Part shown: positions 17,719 to 26,465 of the stretch, piece by piece
Numbering within the stretch: the stretch's first letter is position 1
Layout of the letters: every line of letters begins with the position of its first letter
DNA from: Glutamicibacter creatinolyticus
GTDB taxonomy: Bacteria; Actinomycetota; Actinomycetes; Actinomycetales; Micrococcaceae
NCBI RefSeq assembly: GCF_006094275.1
Contig: NZ_CP034412.1
Location: forward strand, 248,001 to 312,000
Length of the DNA: 64,000 bases
Reading direction: 5' to 3'
Translations under genes and position numbers: made by a program
The notes under the pieces: model-generated
What the model was told of the DNA's origin: nothing
Database searches by the model: none
Seen by the model: the letters and a program-made list of their open reading frames with translations, nothing else

Positions 17719-18467
17719 TTCTTGCCTCCAACAAGGTGGGTCAGAACACTGGTGAAGAACCGCAGGCCGTCGGTGCCGCGGTGGTCCGGCCCGAAGCCGG
17801 GCTCGATGGCGTGCTCCGGGTGCGGCATCAGGCCCACGACGTTGCCGGCCTGGTTGCTCACCCCGGCAATCGCGCGGCGGGAGCCGTTCGGGTTCCAGCC
17901 CACGTAGGAGAACGCGATGCGGTTCTCCGCCTCCAGCGCGTCCAGGGTCTTCTCATCGGCCACGTACTGGCCGTCCTGGTTCTTCAGCACGATGGTGATT
18001 TCCTCACCCTGCTCGTACTCACCGGTCCAGGCGGTCTGGTTGTTCTCCACGCGCAGCACCTGGTCGCGGCAGATGAACTTCAGATGGTCGTTCTTGATCA
18101 TCGAACCGGGCAGCAGGTGCGCCTCGGTCAGGATCTGGAAGCCGTTGCAGATTCCCAGCACGGGCAGCTTCGCCTCGGAGTTCGCCGCGTCCACGATCTT
18201 GTCCATCATCGGGGCGAAGCGGGAGATCGCCCCGGCACGCAGGTAGTCGCCGTAGGAGAAGCCACCGGGGATGATTACCGCGTCCACCTCTCCCAGCGAG
18301 GTGTCGGCGTGCCACAGCGGCACGGCCTGGGCGCCTGCGGCGCGCACCGCACGGGCGGCGTCGCGGTCATCCAGTGTTCCGGGGAAGGTCACCACGCCGA
18401 TGCGGGCGCCGGACAGTTCAGCACTGGGCGTCGAATAGTCGCCAATCAGGGGCAGTTCGGTGCTCAT
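17715..18467 (-). CDS. purQ: Phosphoribosylformylglycinamidine synthase subunit I (glutaminase)
   Basis: 250 residues, a class I glutamine amidotransferase that supplies ammonia to PurL. The catalytic triad regions are visible: the nucleophile elbow [19 protein letters not shown] with the Cys, and [12 protein letters not shown] with the His and Glu. The [13 protein letters not shown] and [16 protein letters not shown] segments are typical of PurQ. A 16-residue N-terminal lead precedes the usual start (IGVVTFPG). It overlaps purS by one base (TAATG) and purL by four. Confidence 0.97.
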   Translation of the reverse strand: MSTELPLIGDYSTPSAELSGARIGVVTFPGTLDDRDAARAVRAAGAQAVPLWHADTSLGEVDAVIIPGGFSYGDYLRAGAISRFAPMMDKIVDAANSEAKLPVLGICNGFQILTEAHLLPGSMIKNDHLKFICRDQVLRVENNQTAWTGEYEQGEEITIVLKNQDGQYVADEKTLDALEAENRIAFSYVGWNPNGSRRAIAGVSNQAGNVVGLMPHPEHAIEPGFGPDHRGTDGLRFFTSVLTHLVGGKK

Positions 18468-18718
18468 TAGTCCGCGACGACCTCGACGTTGACGACGTCC
18501 TCGATCACCGGGTTGGACAGCAAGGTGGCGGCCGCCTCACGGGCCTGGGTGAGGATCTGCTCGGTCACCTCGCCCTCCACGGTCAGCTCGAAGCGCTTGC
18601 CCTGGCGGACAGCTTCGAAGGAGGAGAAGCCAAGGCGGGGCAGTGCTCCCGCAATCGCCTTGCCCTGGGGGTCAAGGATTTCTGGCTTGAGCATGACATC
18701 AACAACGATCCGGGGCAT
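18467..18718 (-). CDS. purS: Phosphoribosylformylglycinamidine synthase subunit PurS
   Basis: 83 residues, the normal length. PurS bridges PurL and PurQ in the FGAM synthase complex. Typical features are the start [18 protein letters not shown], the middle [18 protein letters not shown] and the end [15 protein letters not shown]. The start has AGGAGA about 8 nt upstream. The roughly 200-bp gap to the divergent YchJ-like gene carries the operon promoter; no purine riboswitch was recognised there. Confidence 0.95.
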   Translation of the reverse strand: MPRIVVDVMLKPEILDPQGKAIAGALPRLGFSSFEAVRQGKRFELTVEGEVTEQILTQAREAAATLLSNPVIEDVVNVEVVAD

Positions 18719-18921
18719 CCGGCATATCTCCTGTGCGCGAGGGGGTTAAATGCCACACGGAGTTGCCGTCTCACACCAGGGGGATTGGCGCTCCGCGAGC
18801 TTGCCCATCCAGTCTACCGGCAATGTGACCGGTGCTGGGCCGAGTGTGAGCCAGCTATCCCCGGGACCGGAACCCGCCCTCCGCACGGGTGCCGGGCGCA
18901 GCCAGGCAGTACGCTGGAGGC

Positions 18922-19344
18922 GTGGCTACTTCACTGAGCACTTCACTCGCGGCGACCTGCCCTTGCCGGGTCGCCGAGGAGCACGCGCGCAGCTATGGGC
19001 GCTGTTGCGCCCCCTGGCATGCGGGACGGGCCGATGCCAGCGCGCTGCCGCAGAGCGCCGAACAGCTGATGCGTTCACGCTACAGCGCGTTTGTGCTGCA
19101 GCTGGCCGACTACCTGCTGGCGACCTGGCATGAGAGCACCCGTCCGCGCAGCATCGACTTCGACCCGGGTGTGCACTGGCTGGGGCTGCGGATCCTTTCC
19201 ACCCGGGCCGGCCAGGAATCAGCCTCGCGCGGGGTGGTGGAGTTCGAGGCCAGCTACCGTGCGGCCGACGGGGTGGGCACGCAGCACGAAAAAAGCACGT
19301 TCGTCAAGGAAGACGGGGCCTGGTTCTACCTGGACGCCCTGTAG
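18922..19344 (+). CDS. YchJ-like (UPF0225) protein
   Basis: 140 residues. The start has a SEC-C-like cysteine cluster (CPC, then YGRCCAPWHAG). It continues with AEQLMRSRYSAFVLQLADYLLATWH and closes with EKSTFVKEDGAWFYLDA, the usual YchJ layout. Function unknown; the Cys cluster probably binds zinc. A -10-like TACGCT ends 7 nt before the GTG at 18922, so the mRNA probably begins at the start codon (leaderless). The alternative GTG/ATG further upstream would remove this promoter fit. Confidence 0.85.
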   Translation: MATSLSTSLAATCPCRVAEEHARSYGRCCAPWHAGRADASALPQSAEQLMRSRYSAFVLQLADYLLATWHESTRPRSIDFDPGVHWLGLRILSTRAGQESASRGVVEFEASYRAADGVGTQHEKSTFVKEDGAWFYLDAL

Positions 19345-19364
19345 CCGCCGGGCGCGGCCGCACC

Positions 19365-20318
19365 CTAGCGCGAGGCGCTGCGGATGGCCTGCACCATCTG
19401 CGACAGCCCGCGTTCGCTGGCCAGCTCCAGCGCGTCGCTGCCGGTGCGGTCCTTGATCGTCGCATCGGCCCCGCCCAGCAGCAGCAGCCGGGCGACGTTG
19501 ACGAAGTTCGAGGAGCCCTGGCCCAGCACGACGGCCTCATGCAGCGCCGTCCAGCCCAGGTCGTTGACGTGGTCGACCTCCACGTCGTGCTGCAGCAGCA
19601 GCCGCACGGATTCGACCTCACCGTTTTCGCTGGCCATCATCAGCGCGGTGCTGCCCATGTGGTTGGTGGCCTCCAGGTCCGCACCGTGCTCGATCGCGGC
19701 GGAGAGCACCGGCACCATTCCCTCGGCGCTGGAGCGCAGGTAGGCGGATTCGTGGAAGTCATCGGTGGCGTTCGGGTCAGAGCCCAATTTCAAGAGCTTC
19801 AGGGCCATCGCCTCGTCCTTGTTCACCACCGCCTTCAGCAGCGCGGTGCGCCCGTAGCTGTCGCGGGCCTCCAGGTCCGCGCCGTCGGCAACGGCCTTCT
19901 CCGCCTGGGCGACCTTCTTGTTCTTTACCGCATCCAGGAGCTGGGTGGTCGCCTTGTCGTAGCTGGCACTGGTGCTGGGCAGCAGGGACACCGCCGGGGC
20001 CTTAGCTCCGGTGCCGGCGCTGGAAAGGGGGGCCACCTCATCGGCGGTCTTGCTCGCAGCGGTGGAGGGGGCCGGTTTGGTGGTGGCCGGCGCCTTGCCA
20101 GGGCTGCTGGCCTTGGGTTCACTGCTGGGCTGTGGGGCGGCCGCGACCTGGCTGGAACCCTGTGCGGCGGCCTCGGGGGCCGAAGACGAGGTGGGGGCGG
20201 CGGGCTGGGCCGGTTGGGACGGAGCCGAGCAGCCGCTGACGCCCAGCGCAGCGGCCAAGGGCAGGGCCGTGAAGGCCAGGGGACGACGAAGCGAGCGGCG
20301 TCGAATCTGCTGAACCAT
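19365..20318 (-). CDS. Ankyrin-repeat lipoprotein
   Basis: 317 residues. A lipoprotein signal ends in the lipobox GVSGC with Cys30. A Ser/Pro/Ala-rich linker of about 90 residues follows, then five or so ankyrin repeats, with consensus pieces ADGADLEARDSYGRTALLKA, EATNHMGSTALMMASENGE, HVNDLGWTALHEAVV and KDRTGSDALELASERG. It is anchored outside the membrane and likely mediates protein contacts. In other bacteria secreted ankyrin proteins often pair with catalase or protective enzymes, but no partner is next door. It converges with the YchJ-like gene and is divergent from rlmC. Confidence 0.85.
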   Translation of the reverse strand: MVQQIRRRSLRRPLAFTALPLAAALGVSGCSAPSQPAQPAAPTSSSAPEAAAQGSSQVAAAPQPSSEPKASSPGKAPATTKPAPSTAASKTADEVAPLSSAGTGAKAPAVSLLPSTSASYDKATTQLLDAVKNKKVAQAEKAVADGADLEARDSYGRTALLKAVVNKDEAMALKLLKLGSDPNATDDFHESAYLRSSAEGMVPVLSAAIEHGADLEATNHMGSTALMMASENGEVESVRLLLQHDVEVDHVNDLGWTALHEAVVLGQGSSNFVNVARLLLLGGADATIKDRTGSDALELASERGLSQMVQAIRSASR

Positions 20319-20472
20319 TGTCCCTTTCCGGGGTTGCGAGTGCGGTCATCATGCTACGCCCCAGCGAAGCAACTGGGTTTGAGCCTATCGCCGGAACCTG
20401 AAAAATCCCGGGCAATCAGCGTCGAGCTCACTTAGTTGGCAGCGGGGCGGATTCGATAACATGGCCAGCATC

Positions 20473-21618
20473 ATGCAATGCCTCTACTTCTCGGCCGGCC
20501 GGTGCCGTTCCTGCAGCCAAATGACCCGCCCCTACCAGCAGCAGCTGCGGGGCAAGGCCGAGCACTGCGCCCAGCTGCTGGCCGGGCATGAGCAGCTGCG
20601 CTTCCTGCCCCCGCAGCCCAGCGTCGAATCAGGGTTCCGCAACAAGGCGAAAATGGTGATTTCCGGCACCAGCGAGAACCCGACCATCGGCATCCTGGAC
20701 GCGGACGGGCACGGGGTGGACCTGCGCCACTGCGGGGTCTGCGACCCGGCGTTGCGCGCCGCGTTTCCCGTCATCGAACGCTTCATCCGCCAGCTGGGGC
20801 TGATCCCCTATGACCTGCCGCGGCGCAAGGGTGAGCTCAAGCACGTGATCATCACCCTGGCCCCCTCCGGGCAGCTGATGGTGCGCTGGGTGCTGCGCAC
20901 CAAGAAGCACTTCGTGGCGCTGCGCGATTCGCTGCCGCTGTTTTCCAAGGCGCTGCCCGCGGCGAAGGTGGTCTCGGTGAACTTCCTGCCCGAGCACAAG
21001 GCCGTGCTCGAAGGCAGTGAGGAGATCGTGCTCAGCGCCGCCCAGACCCTGCCGATGGAGTTGAACGGCATTGGGATGCACCTGCGCCCGCAGGGCTTCT
21101 TCCAGACCAACACGCCGATCGCCGCCGCCCTGTACCGCCAGGCCGCCAGCTGGGTGCGGCAGCTGCAGCCGGCCAGCGTCTGGGACCTGTACTGCGGGGT
21201 CGGCGGGTTCGCATTGCACACCGCCGCGCCGGGGCGCAGCGTGACCGGGGTGGAAACCAGTGCCGAGGCGGTGCGCGCGGCCGAACGCAGCGCCGCGGAC
21301 CTGGGGCTGGCCGATACCCGGTTCATCGCCGGGGACGCCACGCAGTTTGCCCTGGCCCAGGACCAGGCCCCGCAGCTGGTCGTCGTCAACCCGCCGCGGC
21401 GCGGCATCGGGCCCACCCTGGCCGACTGGCTGAACGCCTCTGAGGTGCAGCACGTGATCTACTCCAGCTGCAACGCGGTGAGCCTGGCCAAGGACCTGCG
21501 GCGCATGGACCGGTTCACCGCCGTCGAGGCACGGGTGATGGACATGTTCCCGCAGACCAACCACTATGAGGTGATTGTGCGCCTGCAGCGCCGCCCCCGC
21601 ACGGCGGACAACGGCTAG
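20473..21618 (+). CDS. rlmC: 23S rRNA (uracil-5-)-methyltransferase RlmC
   Basis: 381 residues. The N-terminal CLYFSAGRCRSCSQMTRPY carries the iron-sulfur cysteines of the RlmC/RumB branch. The SAM-binding VWDLYCGVGGFALHTA, the VVNPPRRGIGP motif and the catalytic Cys in VIYSSCNAVSLAKDL follow. It methylates a 23S rRNA uridine (U747 in E. coli numbering). I start at the ATG 20473 rather than 20461 because the protein then begins MQC like E. coli RlmC, and TAACAT lies 10 nt upstream, fitting a leaderless or near-leaderless start. It overlaps the end of the antiporter gene by 4 bp. Confidence 0.92.
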   Translation: MQCLYFSAGRCRSCSQMTRPYQQQLRGKAEHCAQLLAGHEQLRFLPPQPSVESGFRNKAKMVISGTSENPTIGILDADGHGVDLRHCGVCDPALRAAFPVIERFIRQLGLIPYDLPRRKGELKHVIITLAPSGQLMVRWVLRTKKHFVALRDSLPLFSKALPAAKVVSVNFLPEHKAVLEGSEEIVLSAAQTLPMELNGIGMHLRPQGFFQTNTPIAAALYRQAASWVRQLQPASVWDLYCGVGGFALHTAAPGRSVTGVETSAEAVRAAERSAADLGLADTRFIAGDATQFALAQDQAPQLVVVNPPRRGIGPTLADWLNASEVQHVIYSSCNAVSLAKDLRRMDRFTAVEARVMDMFPQTNHYEVIVRLQRRPRTADNG

Positions 21619-23198
21619 CGGTCCAGGATCATGGTGCGCTGGTCGAGGCGGTGAATGATCTCATCGACCATGTGCGGGTCCACCCCCGGTTCGTTGCGCG
21701 CCCGCAGCAGCTCGTTGCGGGCCGCGTCCAGCGCCTGGCTCTGCAGGGAATCGGAGATGTGGATCAGCTTGCGGTACTTGGCCATTTTCTGCCCGTGCAG
21801 GGTGTCGCTTTCCACCTGCGACTCCTCGCTGAGCAGCAGGGTGTGCAGCGTCTGCAGCCGGCGGGTCACCAGCTCCCGGTAGTCATCGGGCAGCCTGTCC
21901 AGGTCCGGGGAGGCCTTTAGGGTCTCCATCGCGGTGTGCTGTGCCCGGTTGGCCAGCTTGCGCCGCTTGCGCCCCAGCAGCTCCACATTGTCCTGGATCT
22001 TCAGCACCCGCATCAGCGCCGGCAGGGTCAGCCCCGGGATCACCAGTGTTGTCAGCAGCACCGCGCAGGCGGTGACCACCGCAAAGTTCCGGCCTTCGAT
22101 CGCCTGCCCGGCCGCGTCGCTGACCGGCAGCGCGAGCGCCAGGGCCAGGGTGGCCAGCCCGCGCATCCCGCACCAGGTGAGCACCAGCGAGTCCTTGGCG
22201 GCGGACATGCCCTGCGCCCGCACGTGCGGCAGGTAGTAGGTGGCGAAAATCCAGGCCAGGCGCACCAGGATCACCACCGCACAGATCAGGGCCACCTGCG
22301 GGATGAAGGTCAGCAGGTGCGCGCCCTCCTCGATGACCACCCGGTTCATCTCAATGCCCATGAACCCGAACGCCAGGCCCGTGGCCAGCATCTCCAGCAC
22401 TTCCCAGAACGCGGTGCGGGTCAGCCGTTCACGGGAGTCCTGTGGGCGGGCCCGGCGGCCCAGCTCCAGCGCCGTGACCACCACCGCGATCACCCCGGAG
22501 GCGTGCACCTCCTCGGCCAGCAGGTACACCGCATAGGGGGCCACGAGCGTGGCCGCGCAGCGGGCCACCAGGTTCGGCACGAAGCGGTTCATTGCCCCGA
22601 CCAGCCAGGCCATTGCAATGCCCAGGATGGTGGCGGCCGCGGCGCCGAGCACGAACTGCGGGATGATTTCCAGTCCCACGTCGGTGCGGTTGATGGTGGC
22701 GTTCACCGCCAGCTGGAAGATCACGATCGCCATCGCGTCGTTGAACAGGCCCTCGGTCTCCAGCAGCGAGGTCAGCCGGCGCGGCATCTTCACCTTCGTG
22801 GCAATCGCGTCCACGGACACCGGGTCCGGCGGGGCGACGATGGCGCCCAGCGCGATGGCCAGGGGCAGGGACAGCAGCGGCACGAAGGCCCAGACGGTGG
22901 CGGCCACGGCGCCGGCGGTGACCACGATCAGCAGCACCGCCATGCGGATCAGCGTGCGCCAGCGCAGCCGGAAGACCGACCAGGAGCTGCGTTGGGCGGT
23001 GGCGAACAGCAGCGGCGGCAGGAACAGCGGCAGGATCAGTTCGGGGTCGATGTGCAGGGTCGGCATGAACGGCAGGAAGCCGGCCACCAGCGCGGTCAGC
23101 AGCATCAGGATCGGATAGGGCAGTCCGATGCGTTCGGAAACTCCCACCACCAGCACGGTGACAAAGAGCAGGGCGACGGTGAGGAGGAAGAATTCCAT
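21615..23198 (-). CDS. Na+/H+ antiporter of the CPA1 (NhaP/NHE) family
   Basis: 527 residues with about 12 transmembrane segments. It exchanges sodium for protons across the cytoplasmic membrane. Family marks: LGAIVAPPDPVSVDAIATKV, LLETEGLFNDAMAIVIF (the Asp of the ion-binding ND motif) and LTWCGMRGLATLALALALP. The last 120 residues form a charged cytoplasmic tail (LGRKRRKLANRAQHT onward), common in this family. A dyad at 23235-23252 sits 37 bp upstream of the start and may be an operator. Confidence 0.92.
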   Translation of the reverse strand: MEFFLLTVALLFVTVLVVGVSERIGLPYPILMLLTALVAGFLPFMPTLHIDPELILPLFLPPLLFATAQRSSWSVFRLRWRTLIRMAVLLIVVTAGAVAATVWAFVPLLSLPLAIALGAIVAPPDPVSVDAIATKVKMPRRLTSLLETEGLFNDAMAIVIFQLAVNATINRTDVGLEIIPQFVLGAAAATILGIAMAWLVGAMNRFVPNLVARCAATLVAPYAVYLLAEEVHASGVIAVVVTALELGRRARPQDSRERLTRTAFWEVLEMLATGLAFGFMGIEMNRVVIEEGAHLLTFIPQVALICAVVILVRLAWIFATYYLPHVRAQGMSAAKDSLVLTWCGMRGLATLALALALPVSDAAGQAIEGRNFAVVTACAVLLTTLVIPGLTLPALMRVLKIQDNVELLGRKRRKLANRAQHTAMETLKASPDLDRLPDDYRELVTRRLQTLHTLLLSEESQVESDTLHGQKMAKYRKLIHISDSLQSQALDAARNELLRARNEPGVDPHMVDEIIHRLDQRTMILDR

Positions 23199-23234
23199 GA
23201 CACCTCAAATCCTAGTTGTCACACGATCAAATGT

Positions 23235-23252
23235 AGTTGATTTTCATCAACT
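23235..23252. promoter_or_regulatory. Dyad AGTTGA-N6-TCAACT upstream of the antiporter gene
   Basis: An 18-bp dyad with the same half-sites and 6-bp spacing as the two palindromes in front of the MFS/MarR operon (34442-34459, 34470-34487). It lies between the antiporter start (23198) and the end of the SSI-like gene (23286). Alternatively it is a weak hairpin: on the plus strand it is followed by a T run, but no plus-strand gene ends here. Confidence 0.4.
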
Positions 23253-23285
23253 TTTTTCCGTGTCGGTCCGCGGGTGGCAGGTCGC

Positions 23286-23780
23286 CTAGAGTCCGCCGTG
23301 GCCCAGCAGTGGGGCCAGCACATCCCATTCGGCGATCGCGCAGCCGTTGCTGCGCGTAAAGGATGTTTCCACTGCGTTGCCCCGGTGGGTGCCGGTGACC
23401 ACGGCCCGGTCCGGCCCGCCGTACTGCTCGGTGCACGGCTGGGAGGCCGGGCGCTGCGGGGCGAGGACCGCCGGGTTCTCCTCAATCAGCGCGCAGGCCG
23501 CCGCCGCATCCGGGACGGTGCTCGAATCCACCGGCTCGGCGCCCCGGCAGCTCAGCGTGTACTGGCTGCTCAGGTTCGTGCCGTCGGCGTACAGCTCCAC
23601 CGTCAGCGCGGTGTCCACGGCCGGATCCGTGGGGTTGGGGGAGGGGGCGGAGCTGCTGCTGGCGGTGGTCGTTGGCTGCTGCCCGTCGGGCTCGACCTGC
23701 GCGCAGCCGCTGGCCGCCATCAGGGCCAGCAGGCAGGTCAGCGAAAGTCCGGCGCGGCGCGCCAAGCGTAGAACGTCCAT
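23286..23780 (-). CDS. Lipoprotein with subtilisin-inhibitor-like (SSI) domain
   Basis: 164 residues. The lipobox MAASGC gives lipidated Cys26; a Ser/Thr/Pro linker follows. The remaining 110 residues match the SSI fold: YTLSCRG, AAACALIEENP, QPCTEQYGGP, the VTGTHRGNAV strand and SNGCAIAEWD, with four Cys in positions expected for its two disulfides. SSI proteins inhibit subtilisin-like serine proteases outside the cell; here it would be membrane-anchored. The inhibitory bond region just before QPC differs from classical SSI, so the target is open. A CACAAT element 6 nt before the ATG suggests a leaderless mRNA. Confidence 0.75.
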   Translation of the reverse strand: MDVLRLARRAGLSLTCLLALMAASGCAQVEPDGQQPTTTASSSSAPSPNPTDPAVDTALTVELYADGTNLSSQYTLSCRGAEPVDSSTVPDAAAACALIEENPAVLAPQRPASQPCTEQYGGPDRAVVTGTHRGNAVETSFTRSNGCAIAEWDVLAPLLGHGGL

Positions 23781-23826
23781 AGTCCATTGTGGCTTGAAGC
23801 ACAGCCCGGCCGCCAGCGTCCCGGCG

Positions 23827-24747
23827 CTAGCTGGTGCTCAAGGTGTTGCCGGAGGTCGGCAGCGCCACGGATTCGGCGACCGCCAGCAGCCGCGAACGCA
23901 GCACGTCGGCGCGTTCGGCGAAGCGCTTCTGCTCCCGCACGTAGCGGGCCTTGCCCTCGGCGGTTTCGATCCGGATCGGCGAGTAGCCCCACTCGGCCAG
24001 GTCGTAGGGGGAGGCCTGCATGTCCATGGTGCGGATGTCCCAGGCCAGCTCGAAGCAGTCCATCATCAGCTCACTGGAGACCAGCGGCACCAGCTTGTAC
24101 GCCCACTTGTACAGGTCCATGTTGGCGTGCAGGCACCCGGGCTGTTCCAGGTCCCGCTGGGTTTCCCGGGTGGGCTGCAGCTCATTGAGCGGCGCGGCCT
24201 GCGGGGTGTAGAAGCGGAAGGCGTCAAAGTGGGTGCAGCGGATCCGATGCCTCTCCACCACCCGGTCGGTGCCGGCCGCGCCCAGCCGCAGCGGCAGGTA
24301 TTCGTGCCGGATCCCGTTCTCCTCGGACTTGTAGGCCATCGCCCACTCGTGCAGTCCAAAGCAGGAGAAGCTGGCGGGGCGGCTCGCGGTGCCGCGCAGG
24401 ATCACCCGGGCGAACTCCAGCATCCGGGCCCGTGCGGCGGCGAACGCGGCGAGATCGACCTGCGCGACCGGCGTGCCGTCCACCTCGGAAACCCGGTAGA
24501 ACTTCCAGTGGGCCCGCTGCCGGGCCGGTTCCCCGGCCAGCTGCACCCCGGCCCCCGGATGCCAGCGGTACAACTGGCCGGGCTTCTGCGTGTAGTAGGT
24601 GAACAGGAAGTCCTCAACCGGGTGCTTCTTCCCGCTCATCCGCCGCGTGGTGAAGGCCTCGCCGAAGCTGCGCGCGCGCCGCTCATGCTCCAGGGCGCGT
24701 TCGCCCCATGCGGCGGCGGGCAGCAGGACGGTTTCAGGCGTGGGCAT
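23827..24747 (-). CDS. Conserved protein annotated in relatives as 3-methyladenine DNA glycosylase
   Basis: 306 residues. The full-length sequence matches, from memory, a conserved actinobacterial family carrying the legacy name 3-methyladenine DNA glycosylase (TRRMSGKKHPVEDFLFTYY, GLHEWAMAYKSEENGIRHEY, PGCLHANMDLYKWAYKL). I see no helix-hairpin-helix glycosylase motif, so the name should be treated with caution. I chose the ATG at 24745-24747: GATAAT ends 7 nt before it, a good leaderless promoter. An upstream extension to 24846 would run through that promoter. Confidence 0.6.
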   Translation of the reverse strand: MPTPETVLLPAAAWGERALEHERRARSFGEAFTTRRMSGKKHPVEDFLFTYYTQKPGQLYRWHPGAGVQLAGEPARQRAHWKFYRVSEVDGTPVAQVDLAAFAAARARMLEFARVILRGTASRPASFSCFGLHEWAMAYKSEENGIRHEYLPLRLGAAGTDRVVERHRIRCTHFDAFRFYTPQAAPLNELQPTRETQRDLEQPGCLHANMDLYKWAYKLVPLVSSELMMDCFELAWDIRTMDMQASPYDLAEWGYSPIRIETAEGKARYVREQKRFAERADVLRSRLLAVAESVALPTSGNTLSTS

Positions 24748-24820
24748 GGCACCCATTATCCCGCCCCTGAGGCGGTGGCGGCCAGCGGCCGTCGCGCATC
24801 TCACTCCCACCGCCCGCTTA

Positions 24821-24871
24821 ACGCCGCTGGCGGCTCTTCCCGGCAATGTCGGGAAGAGCCGCCAGCGGCGT
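24821..24871 (-). terminator. Terminator of the citrate transporter gene
   Basis: A perfect 22-bp inverted repeat (24821-24842 with 24850-24871) and a 7-nt loop, 12 bp beyond the transporter stop. The stem is unusually long and stable, with no marked T run. Confidence 0.8.
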
Positions 24872-24882
24872 GGGAAGTGGGT

Positions 24883-26295
24883 CTAGCCCATGTGGATCAC
24901 GCCGAAGAGCACGCCGGAGGCGAGCATCACCAGCGAGACCACCAGGGCCCGCCACAGCACCTTCTTGTGGTGATCGCCCAGGTCAACCTTGGCCATGGAG
25001 ACCAGCAGCAGGATCGCGGGCACCAGCGGCGACTGCATGTGCACCGGCTGGCCGGTGATCGAGGCGCGGGCCATGTCCACCGCGTCGATGCCGAAGTGGG
25101 CTCCGGCCTCGGTCAGCACCGGCAGGACACCGAAGTAGAACGCGTCATTGCTCATGAAGAACGTCGCCGGGACGGAGATCAGGCCGGTGAGCACGGCCAG
25201 GTAGGGGCCCATGGAATCCGGGATGATGTCCACGAGCCAGGCGCTCATCGCATCGACCATGCCGGTGCCCGAGAGCACGCCGGTCAGCACCGCGGCGGCC
25301 AGCACCATGGAGACCACGGCGATGATTTCGCTGGAGTGCGCGGTGATCATCTTCATCTGGTCGCTGACCTTCGGGAAGTTCACCACCAGGGCGATGCCGG
25401 TGCCGACCATGAACAGGTAGGACAGCGGAACAACGTCGATGATCAGCAGCACCATGATCGCCACGGTGAGCACCAGGTTGAAGATGAACAGCTTCGGGCG
25501 CAGCGTCTCGCGGTTCGGGTCCAGCGCGGTTCCGTCCATGGTGGGCCGTTCGCTGCCATCGCCCTTGGTGGCCACCGCCTCCAGCACGGCCACCGGGGAG
25601 GAGCCCGGGCCGCCGGCCGGGGTCTTCGGGCGGTTCAGCGCGCCGCCGCCCAGCTCGGTGCCCCACACCTCGGGCATTTCGCGGTGCAGCCGGCGACGCT
25701 CGGACAGGCCCAGCTGCCAGGCGAAGATGCCGACCACGACCAGCGCCACACCCAGGGAGGGGAGCATCGGCACGAAGATGTCGGTGGCCTCCACGCCCAG
25801 GGCGGCCGCAGCGCGGGCGGTGGGCCCGCCCCAGGGCACGACGTTCAGGGTGCCGTTGGTCAGGCCGGCCACGCAGGTGAGCACCACCGGGCTCATGCCC
25901 AGACGCTGGTACACCGGCAGCAGGGCGGCGGTGACCACGATGAACGTGGTGGAGCCGTCGCCGTCCAGCGAGATCACGGCGGTGAGCAGCGCGGTGCCGA
26001 TGACGACCTTGGCCGGGTCGTTGCCGACCAGCTTCAGGATCGCGGCCACCAGCTTGTCGAACAGGCCCACGTCGATCATGATGCCGAAGTACATGATGGC
26101 GAACATGAGCAGGGCCGCGGTGCCGGACATCGACTTCACGGCGTCCATCACCATGTCGCCCAGGCCCAGCCCGGCCCCGGCGAACAGCCCGAACACGGTG
26201 GGCACAATGATCAGTGCCAGCATCGGGGTCATGCGTTTGGTCATGATCAGCACCATGAAGGTGGCGACCATGAGGAATCCGAGGGCAACTAACAT
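24883..26295 (-). CDS. CitMHS-family metal-citrate:H+ symporter
   Basis: 470 residues with about 12 membrane segments. Family marks include DAVKSMSGTAALLMFAIMYF, the VISLDGDGSTTFIVVTAA stretch, TNGTLNVVPWGGPTARAA and the C-terminal SNDAFYFGVLPVLTE with TGQPVHMQSPLVPA. CitM-type proteins import citrate complexed with a divalent metal. The ATG at 26293-26295 has a perfect AAGGAGG 8 nt upstream; a longer frame to 26355 lacks one. It is divergent from a CitA/CitB-type two-component system, which is the probable regulator. Confidence 0.93.
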   Translation of the reverse strand: MLVALGFLMVATFMVLIMTKRMTPMLALIIVPTVFGLFAGAGLGLGDMVMDAVKSMSGTAALLMFAIMYFGIMIDVGLFDKLVAAILKLVGNDPAKVVIGTALLTAVISLDGDGSTTFIVVTAALLPVYQRLGMSPVVLTCVAGLTNGTLNVVPWGGPTARAAAALGVEATDIFVPMLPSLGVALVVVGIFAWQLGLSERRRLHREMPEVWGTELGGGALNRPKTPAGGPGSSPVAVLEAVATKGDGSERPTMDGTALDPNRETLRPKLFIFNLVLTVAIMVLLIIDVVPLSYLFMVGTGIALVVNFPKVSDQMKMITAHSSEIIAVVSMVLAAAVLTGVLSGTGMVDAMSAWLVDIIPDSMGPYLAVLTGLISVPATFFMSNDAFYFGVLPVLTEAGAHFGIDAVDMARASITGQPVHMQSPLVPAILLLVSMAKVDLGDHHKKVLWRALVVSLVMLASGVLFGVIHMG

Positions 26296-26400
26296 TGCAC
26301 CGACCTCCTTGGCGGAAAAACGTTGATGATTGCACCCGTGGGGCGGGTACGCCATTGACGCTACGTGGGCTGCGTCACGACCGCGGCTTGTGCTGGGTTC

Positions 26401-26428
26401 TGATCGCTTTTAGTTTTTGACCGCTTTT
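26401..26428. promoter_or_regulatory. Direct repeats TGAYCGCTTTT in the citM-citAB intergenic region
   Basis: TGATCGCTTTT at 26401-26411 is repeated as TGACCGCTTTT at 26418-26428, a spacing of 17 bp. The pair lies between the divergent transporter and sensor genes. It is a candidate binding site for the response regulator encoded at 28152; this is inference from position and repeat structure. Confidence 0.4.
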
Positions 26429-26465
26429 TGCTCATTAAAATCTCCCCGGCCCGTATGCTGGGTAA

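Noticed and set aside
15388-17907. Very long rightward frame (839 codons) opposite purL
   Set aside because: It is the antisense shadow of a GC-rich real gene; its translation is His/Gly/Val-rich without any family motif, while the minus strand encodes an intact PurL.
23347-26292. 981-codon rightward frame spanning the SSI-like gene, the glycosylase-like gene and citM
   Set aside because: It crosses several well-supported leftward genes and terminators, and its protein is a low-complexity His/Gly-rich shadow.
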